DNA of 11,875 nt, from positions 1-11,875 of the forward strand of contig JAEUJR010000494.1 in assembly GCA_016793585.1 (NCBI GenBank), in the 5' to 3' direction. The stretch's first letter is position 1, and the number at the start of each line of letters is the position of its first letter. Below are positions 7,361-11,875 of the stretch, one piece after another. Source of the DNA: Archangium sp. GTDB lineage: Bacteria; Myxococcota; Myxococcia; Myxococcales; Myxococcaceae. The position numbers and the translations under genes are program-made. Below the pieces are notes generated by a model that was not told the origin of the DNA, did not search any database, and worked only from the letters and a program-made list of their open reading frames with translations.

Positions 7361-7482
7361 CCGGCTCGACGAATTCGAGGTTGAAGGAGGTTCCCCCCCA
7401 CCACTTCAGCAGCCTCGTCGGGCTGGCAGTCTGAGAAGACCCGCGGCTCGGTACCTTCCTGGTACCGGGCCGCCTTCTTTTT
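7361..7482 (+). ncRNA. pxr: Candidate Pxr-like sigma-54-dependent sRNA
   Basis: About 122 nt between a sigma-54 promoter and an intrinsic terminator, with no plausible ORF. Visible folds, in order: SL1 CTCGA/TCGAG (7365-7369 with 7375-7379); SL2 TGAAG/CTTCA (7382-7386 with 7404-7408), enclosing GGAGG and a run of exactly seven C (7393-7399); SL3 CAGCC/GGCTG (7410-7414 with 7421-7425); and the terminator stem 7443-7473. Established knowledge, from memory: Pxr of Myxococcus xanthus is a sigma-54-dependent, multi-stem-loop sRNA that blocks fruiting-body development while nutrients last, and a single-base change in a seven-C run altered its function in an evolved cheater lineage. The C7 run, promoter class, size and adjacency to a bEBP gene fit. 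Identity as a Pxr homologue is an inference that I could not check by alignment. The 5' end is predicted from the promoter. Confidence 0.7.
7443..7482 (+). terminator. Strong intrinsic terminator of the sRNA
   Basis: GCGGCTCGGTACC (7443-7455) pairs with GGTACCGGGCCGC (7461-7473) over 13 base pairs with a single T-G wobble and a 5-base loop TTCCT. CTTCTTTTT follows directly (7474-7482). It ends 24 bases before the GspF-like start codon, so transcription of that gene from the sigma-54 promoter would need read-through. Confidence 0.9.
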
Positions 7483-7506
7483 CAGCGGCCTTCACGGTTC
7501 CACGCG

Positions 7507-8562
7507 ATGCTGGCGTTCGTGTCGCTCTGGTCGAAGAACCTGATCAGCCAATGGACGCGGGTGCGGAAGCAGGAGGTCTTCTTCCGCCAGTTCCACGCGC
7601 TCGTTCGCGCCGCGGTGCCGTTGCCGACGGCCTTCGTGCAGCTGCGCGCCTACGCCCCCGACGAGGCGTTGTCACAGGGGCTCTCGCAGGTGGCGAAGCT
7701 GGTCGCGTCTGGCAAGACGCTGGGTGAAGCGCTGCGCTCGCAGCCTGCGTTGTTCGAGGCTGATCAGCTCGAGCTCTTGTCGGCGGCCGAGCAGTCGGGC
7801 TCGCTCGAGGTGGTGTTGTCGGCGCTGGCGAAGCACCTCGAAGAGGTTCGCCGCCTGCGGTGGAAGGCCTTCACCGCCTCCATCTGGCCGGCGTACCTGC
7901 TGGGCCTCGTCATCTTCCTCGCGCCGCTCGTGCGGGTCGGCAGCAGTGGCGTGAAGTCGATGAGCGGGGTCGGAGCCGCCTACCTCGCAGGCCTCTTGCC
8001 CGGTCTGATGGTGGCGCTCACGGGCCTCGTCGTCGTGGTGATGACGCCCGTGCTGGTCGCGGCGCTGAAGGCCGAGGTCGCGTGGGACGCGTTCGTGCTG
8101 CGGCTGCCCGGCGCGGGTGGCGCGTTGCGGTCGCTCGCCGCGTCGCGCGCGTTGTTGACGCTGGGCCTGAGTCTGTCGGCGGGGCTCGAGGTCGCCAGCG
8201 CCGTGCGGGTGGCCATCATGTCGACGTCGCGGCCGTCGCTGATGGCCCGCGCCGAAGGGGCGGTCGCGAAGGTGCGCGCCGGTGGAACGCTCTTCGAGGC
8301 GCTCGCGTCGTTGTCGCTGTTCGACCACACCACGCTCGGGCAGCTGGGCATCGCCGAGCACACCGGCACGCTCGACGAGACGCTGAAGCGGCTGGCGCCC
8401 GAGGTGCACGAAGAGACGATTCGCGCGGTGCGGGTGCTGGTGCTGGTGGTGGTCGCCGTCGTCGGAGCCCTCGCGCTCTTCGCGCTCGTGAGCACGCTGC
8501 TCGGCGCCATCTTCGGGCCCATCAAGGCCTACTACGACCTCGCCGGCGCTCCGGCGCAGTGA
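7507..8562 (+). CDS. GspF/PilC/TadC-family inner-membrane protein
   Basis: Predicted polytopic inner-membrane platform protein of the type II secretion / type IV pilus F family, 351 residues. Two homologous T2SSF halves are seen: residues about 25-145, with FFRQFHALVRAAVPL and the hallmark AAEQSGSLEVVL (93-104), and about 195-325, with the matching GIAEHTGTLDETL (281-293). Transmembrane segments are likely at about 126-143, 164-188 and 307-331. The family normally acts with an ATPase (GspE/PilB) and pseudopilins, but none is adjacent here, so it is an orphan in this window. ATG 7507 is the only early ATG and no clear ribosome site precedes it; GTG 7519 is an alternative. The start is 24 bases after a strong terminator. 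The stop is 3 bases from that of the convergent gene. Family assignment is firm; which secretion machine it serves is not known. Confidence 0.88.
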   Translation: MLAFVSLWSKNLISQWTRVRKQEVFFRQFHALVRAAVPLPTAFVQLRAYAPDEALSQGLSQVAKLVASGKTLGEALRSQPALFEADQLELLSAAEQSGSLEVVLSALAKHLEEVRRLRWKAFTASIWPAYLLGLVIFLAPLVRVGSSGVKSMSGVGAAYLAGLLPGLMVALTGLVVVVMTPVLVAALKAEVAWDAFVLRLPGAGGALRSLAASRALLTLGLSLSAGLEVASAVRVAIMSTSRPSLMARAEGAVAKVRAGGTLFEALASLSLFDHTTLGQLGIAEHTGTLDETLKRLAPEVHEETIRAVRVLVLVVVAVVGALALFALVSTLLGAIFGPIKAYYDLAGAPAQ

Positions 8563-8565
8563 GCG

Positions 8566-9705
8566 TCAGCGCGCTTCGAAGCGGTCGACCGACGGGAGCG
8601 GGAAGTTGGTGAGGTGCCCCTGGCCGACCTCGGTGGTGCGCTTCCAGTACAGCATGCCCACCTTGAGCGCCGCGCCACGGCCCCCGGGCAGCGCGCGAAT
8701 CGCGACCTCGACGGGGCGAATGAAGGTGCGCACGACGGCCGGCGCGATGACCCACGCGTTCTTCGGCAGGTGCAGCGCATCGGCGAGCCGCGCACCGACG
8801 AAGTGGCGGCAGAGCGCCGCGGTGAACGACACGTAGAGCTCGGGAGCGCCGCGCGTCTTCGCGCTGTCGATGAGCGCCTGGGTGAGGCGGCGGGAGTCGT
8901 CGTCGGGCGGGGCCTGCGTGTCTTGAATGAGGCCCCAGATGGTGTCTGCCTCGTCGCGTGTGGCAGCGAGCAGCTCGTGGTCGACGCCCATCACCGCGCC
9001 CACGTGCCGCCACAGGTGCAGCACGTCGGTCTCTTCTTCTTTCGACACCGAGACGCCGAGCTGTCGCAGCCCGTCGACGAGCAGCAGTGAGAACAACAGA
9101 ATCGTGCCGGCCATGTCGTACTGGTTGATGGGCAGGCCCCAGTCTGCGTGGCTCCACTTCGCCGAGCGGGTGAGGCCGACCCGAACACGTGCGTGCATGA
9201 GCCGCACCTTCACGGTCGCTGCGAAGCCTTCGCCGTGGCGCTCCATGCCCCGAGGGAGCGAGACGGCTTCGACGAACTTCGCCGTCTCTCCCAGCCGCCG
9301 CGAGGTGTCTTCGGTGAGGCGCGCCGAGAACGCGAGCGGCTTGTTGCCGGCGGGGCTGCAGTAGCCGAGCGACAGCGACTTGAAGGCGAGCACGAGCCCC
9401 GAGAGCAGGCCGTGACGCAGCAGCAGCTCTCCGCCTCTGTCACCGCGGCTCCGGTCGACCCACAGCGGCGTGGCCGAGAGGGTCGCCTCGAACGCTCGCA
9501 GCGCCGGCGGCAGCACCGACCCGTCACCGTCGAGCAGCGCCTTCATCAACACGTCCTGCTCGGGCTTCGGGCGCGCGGCGAGCTCGGTGACGGCGGCGTC
9601 GGCCAGCGGGTCTCCCTGCTCGAGGAAGTGGCCCATACGGGTGACGCGGTGGCGGCCGTACTTCTCGTTCGCGGCGTCGAGGTTCACGAAGCGCTTGGGC
9701 GACAT
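8566..9705 (-). CDS. DUF2236 (MpaB / latex-clearing-protein type) oxygenase-family protein
   Basis: Predicted soluble protein of 379 residues in the DUF2236 family, which includes fungal MpaB and the bacterial rubber oxygenase Lcp, a b-type haem dioxygenase. Conserved-looking parts are KFVEAVSLP (143-151), VKVRLMHARVR (165-175), NQYDMAGTILLFS (194-206) and LWRHVGAVMGVDHELL (231-246). H171 in RLMHARVR sits where I expect the axial haem histidine of the family. No signal peptide or twin-arginine motif is seen, unlike secreted Lcp, so a cytoplasmic role is likely. The substrate is unknown. The start is placed at ATG 9705 because homology begins soon after; the open frame continues to 9996 but those residues are Arg/Pro/His-rich and look non-coding. 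The gene converges on the GspF-like gene with 3 bases between stops. Confidence 0.85.
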   Translation of the reverse strand: MSPKRFVNLDAANEKYGRHRVTRMGHFLEQGDPLADAAVTELAARPKPEQDVLMKALLDGDGSVLPPALRAFEATLSATPLWVDRSRGDRGGELLLRHGLLSGLVLAFKSLSLGYCSPAGNKPLAFSARLTEDTSRRLGETAKFVEAVSLPRGMERHGEGFAATVKVRLMHARVRVGLTRSAKWSHADWGLPINQYDMAGTILLFSLLLVDGLRQLGVSVSKEEETDVLHLWRHVGAVMGVDHELLAATRDEADTIWGLIQDTQAPPDDDSRRLTQALIDSAKTRGAPELYVSFTAALCRHFVGARLADALHLPKNAWVIAPAVVRTFIRPVEVAIRALPGGRGAALKVGMLYWKRTTEVGQGHLTNFPLPSVDRFEAR

Positions 9706-9786
9706 GGCTGGCACTCTACTCGCCACCAGAGCATCGGTTCCCTGCCCGATGACGCAGCCCGTTCGGCTCGTGACAGACCTCACGTC

Positions 9787-10041
9787 ATGAGCCGAAGCCG
9801 GGCGCGAGCGCGGATGAGCGGGGCCGGGTGCTTCGTGCTCGGTGGGCTGCTGCTGCTGGTCGTGAGCGTGCTGACGCAGCGCCTGTGGGCAGACGCGGCT
9901 CGGCGCGCGCTCCCGCCGGCGTTCACTCGAGGTACAGCGTCTCCCACACCGGCAGGAAGCGGGCGCCACCATCGGGCAGCCGTGGACTGGCACCACCGGC
10001 CTGCGTGGAGCCGTGCGGATCTCCCGCGTCGGCGTTGGTGA
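9787..10041 (+). CDS. Possible small membrane protein, antisense-overlapping (doubtful)
   Basis: An 84-residue reading frame from ATG 9787. Residues 1-10 are Arg-rich (MSRSRARARM), followed by one hydrophobic segment, CFVLGGLLLLVVSVLT (15-30). This gives a plausible single-span topology with a positive cytoplasmic end. Against it, there is no ribosome site, the last 39 codons overlap the 3' end of the opposite-strand hydrolase gene, and that tail is low-complexity (Arg/Pro/His/Trp). It could be the shadow of GC-rich sequence or the remnant of a shorter gene. Confidence 0.2.
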   Translation: MSRSRARARMSGAGCFVLGGLLLLVVSVLTQRLWADAARRALPPAFTRGTASPTPAGSGRHHRAAVDWHHRPAWSRADLPRRRW

Positions 10042-11026
10042 AGAGGCGGTGTGACGCGGCGTACGGCGGCGCGACGACGTCGACGTTCGCGGGAGCGCCC
10101 GGCAGCATCATCGTGGTGAACGCCGCGAGGTGGCCCGGGTGCTGCGGGTCGCGCTGATGGGTGAAGCCAAAGAAGCGGTCGCGCGGGGTGAGTGACGGCG
10201 CCGAGAGCCACGCCTGGTTCGTGTCGAGCGGGCCCGACAACATGACGACGCGAGCCACCTGCCGGTGGAGCCCGATGATTCCCGCGCTGCTCGCGCCGTG
10301 TGAGATGCCCGAGATGACGATGGCGTCCCACCGGGGTTTGCCGTTGACGATGAACCAGCTCCAGTCGCCCTGCGGGTTCAACGTGGCGAGGCGCTCGAGC
10401 ATGCGCACCACCCGCACCTCGATGCTCTCTGACGGCTTCACGTCGATGACGGTGGTGCGGTCGACGCCGTCGAAGGCCTCGAGCCGGCAGCCGCCGATGT
10501 CGTTGCCACAGTTCCCCACGCCGTAGTCCGACAGGTAGCAGGGGCTGACGACGTGGTAGCCCCACGAGGCGAGCATCGCGTTGTGCGTGGTGGAGCCACA
10601 CGTCGTCGGAACGCCGGCGCCGTGCAGGTACACGACGAGCTGCCCGCGTGGAGCGACGCGGGTGTCGAGCGCTGCGAGCTGCGTGGCGTCGACGCGGCCG
10701 GCGTCTGGGTCGGCCGCCGAGGGACGAAACTGAAACTGGTAGAGCTGCGGCGCGCTGCGGTCGACCCGCGGAAAGCCCGCGTCCATCACCGTCACGCCCG
10801 CGTCCACGCGCCCGGCGTCAGCGCCCGCGTCTGCCGTACCGGCGTCGCGCTCGACGCTCGCGTCGGCCGTCGCGGCACCGCCACCAGTTCCGGCAACGCC
10901 TCCGGCCGCTGCGGCACCGCCGGCAGTGACTGCTGCTCCACCCGCGAAGCCGCCAGCGTCGGCCTCCGTCGCCGGAGTTCCACAACACCAGACACTGGCT
11001 GCGACGACGAGGAGCGCTCGGCGCAC
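9923..11026 (-). CDS. Exported alpha/beta-hydrolase-fold protein, probable lipoprotein
   Basis: Predicted secreted or outer-envelope hydrolase of 367 residues; substrate unknown. Residues 1-15 form a signal peptide with a weak lipobox-like end (SVWCC, C14/C15), followed by a Gly/Ala linker (24-52) and Asp-Ala-Gly repeats (61-84), as in many myxobacterial lipoproteins. The hydrolase domain runs from about residue 95: strand and oxyanion-type turn GQLVVYLHGAG (128-138), then the nucleophile elbow GISHG (240-244) with S242 as the likely nucleophile. The Asp and His of a triad cannot be fixed; D268 and H338 are candidates. Four cysteines (143, 163, 173, 180) lie close together and may form disulfides, which fits export. 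The layout recalls the BPSS1187-type hydrolases, with low certainty. GTG 11026 is chosen because it gives the best signal peptide; GTG 11038 is possible and the frame is open to 11137. It lies 29 bases downstream of the kinase gene, on the same strand, so the two are probably co-transcribed. Confidence 0.8.
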   Translation of the reverse strand: MRRALLVVAASVWCCGTPATEADAGGFAGGAAVTAGGAAAAGGVAGTGGGAATADASVERDAGTADAGADAGRVDAGVTVMDAGFPRVDRSAPQLYQFQFRPSAADPDAGRVDATQLAALDTRVAPRGQLVVYLHGAGVPTTCGSTTHNAMLASWGYHVVSPCYLSDYGVGNCGNDIGGCRLEAFDGVDRTTVIDVKPSESIEVRVVRMLERLATLNPQGDWSWFIVNGKPRWDAIVISGISHGASSAGIIGLHRQVARVVMLSGPLDTNQAWLSAPSLTPRDRFFGFTHQRDPQHPGHLAAFTTMMLPGAPANVDVVAPPYAASHRLFTNADAGDPHGSTQAGGASPRLPDGGARFLPVWETLYLE

Positions 11027-11055
11027 GGGGGTTCCCACTTTCGATTGTGACGACG

Positions 11056-11875
11056 TCAGACCAGCAGCCCGAGCACCGACTCGAGCCACTCCTGCACCTG
11101 CTTGTTCGTCGGCAGCTGGTTGCGGTCGAGGGCCCACGCGAAGAGCGGCCCGGCGAACTCTCCCGCCGAGCGGTAGCGCTGCCGCAGGTCGGGAGCGAGC
11201 GCCTTCTGCAGCACCTGCGCGAGCGGCTTGTCGACGTAGTCGGGAATGTTCAGCTTCGCCTGGCGAATGAGCTGCATCATCTCCTGCTCGCTCGCGCCCT
11301 CTTTCTGGAACGGGTGGTAGCCGACGATGAGCTCATGGAGCATCACCCCCACCGCCCACAAGTCGCTCGCCGGGCCCAGCGGCTCGCCGCGCGTCTGCTC
11401 TGGAGACAGGTACGAGAGCTTGCCCGCCGCGATGCCGTCACCGGGCCCGATGTCGATGTGGCCCGAGCTGGCGACGCCGAAGTCTCCGAGCTTCACCTCG
11501 CCCGCGCCCGAGAAGAAGACGTTCGCCGGGTTCACGTCGGAGTGCACGAGGCTCAGCGGCGTGCCGGTGCGCGTGGTGGCGGTGTGAAAGTACGCGAGCG
11601 CGCGCAGCACCTCGATGCACAGGTGCACGCCGATGCCGAGCGGGAAGCCCTTCGTCTGCCGCTGGTGCGCGTCCATCACCTCGCGCAGGTCGCCGCCGAT
11701 GAGGAACTCCATGGCGATGTAGGGGCGGCCGAAGGCGTTGCCGACCTCCATCATGCGCACGAGGTTCGGGTGCGAGAGCAGGCCCATCAAGTCGGCCTCG
11801 TCGGCGAACTTGTCTTCGGGCATGCCCTTGCGCATCAGCTTCAGCGCGACGTTCAGCTGATCGCCCTTCTCGTCG
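11056..11875 (-). CDS. Ser/Thr protein kinase, N-terminus beyond window edge
   Basis: C-terminal 272 residues of a bacterial Hanks-type kinase; the glycine loop and N-terminus are outside the window. Visible, counted from the first whole codon at the edge: VALK with ATP lysine K12, HPNLVRMMEV as the helix-C/beta-4 region, catalytic loop VHSDVNPANVFF, KLGDFGVAS with DFG, YLSPEQ at the APE position and SDLWAVGVMLHEL. The HRD arginine is serine (TCC, 11539-11541), so it is a non-RD kinase; catalytic Asp and Asn are kept. The protein ends about 40 residues after the kinase core with QEWLESVLGLLV, so there is no C-terminal sensor, transmembrane or TPR domain. It probably forms an operon with the exported hydrolase gene 29 bases downstream. 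The in-frame ATG at 11835 lies after the ATP lysine and is not the real start. Confidence 0.9.
   Translation of the reverse strand, partial: DEKGDQLNVALKLMRKGMPEDKFADEADLMGLLSHPNLVRMMEVGNAFGRPYIAMEFLIGGDLREVMDAHQRQTKGFPLGIGVHLCIEVLRALAYFHTATTRTGTPLSLVHSDVNPANVFFSGAGEVKLGDFGVASSGHIDIGPGDGIAAGKLSYLSPEQTRGEPLGPASDLWAVGVMLHELIVGYHPFQKEGASEQEMMQLIRQAKLNIPDYVDKPLAQVLQKALAPDLRQRYRSAGEFAGPLFAWALDRNQLPTNKQVQEWLESVLGLLV

Noticed and set aside
7384..7436. AAGGAGG at 7384-7390 as a ribosome site for a short ORF
   Set aside because: No ATG or GTG follows at a usable distance before the terminator. The motif is better explained as part of the sRNA stem SL2.
9706..9996. 97-codon N-terminal extension of the DUF2236 gene
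   Set aside because: Composition is Arg/Pro/His/Gln-rich with no signal peptide, and family similarity begins right after the ATG at 9705. The extension also overlaps the 3' end of the hydrolase gene on the same strand.

Overview
The window is GC-rich DNA with the look of a predatory or fruiting delta-proteobacterium (Myxococcota). The clues are two Ser/Thr protein kinases of the HRDVSPEN type, an NtrC-type sigma-54 activator, and secreted lipoproteins with Gly/Ala/Asp-Ala-Gly linkers and Cys-rich repeats. A candidate homologue of the myxobacterial sRNA Pxr points to the suborder Cystobacterineae. The lineage is an inference; no rRNA or marker gene is present.

Left part (1-2638). The 5' end of a class I fumarate hydratase gene runs off the left edge on the minus strand. 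It is divergent from a 666-codon gene for a Cys-rich lipoprotein built from seven to eight disintegrin-like 32-residue repeats and three and a bit 95-residue repeats.

Centre (2639-7506). A 1011-residue Ser/Thr kinase fused to a STAND-type NTPase and a TPR-like tail (minus strand) is divergent from a sigma-54 response regulator (plus strand). Downstream of the regulator is a 328-base gap with no convincing ORF. It holds a hairpin at the stop codon, paired CATT(C)GAAGTT motifs that could be activator sites, a good sigma-54 promoter (7334-7350), and three small stem-loops followed by a strong intrinsic terminator (7443-7482). Together these describe a sigma-54-dependent structured sRNA of about 122 nt. 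It contains a run of exactly seven C, a feature I recall from the M. xanthus developmental sRNA Pxr. This is the most interesting element of the window.

Right part (7507-11875). A lone GspF/PilC-family inner-membrane protein starts 24 bases after the sRNA terminator. It converges, with a 3-base gap, on a DUF2236 (MpaB/Lcp-type) oxygenase-like gene. A minus-strand pair follows: a Ser/Thr kinase cut by the right edge, then, 29 bases downstream, an exported alpha/beta-hydrolase. No tRNA, rRNA, CRISPR array, insertion sequence or integrase was seen.

The window mixes housekeeping (fumarase), phospho-signalling (two Ser/Thr kinases and one bEBP), a regulatory RNA probably driven by such a bEBP, and envelope or exported proteins. 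The physical links suggest two local modules: response regulator plus sRNA, and kinase plus exported hydrolase.
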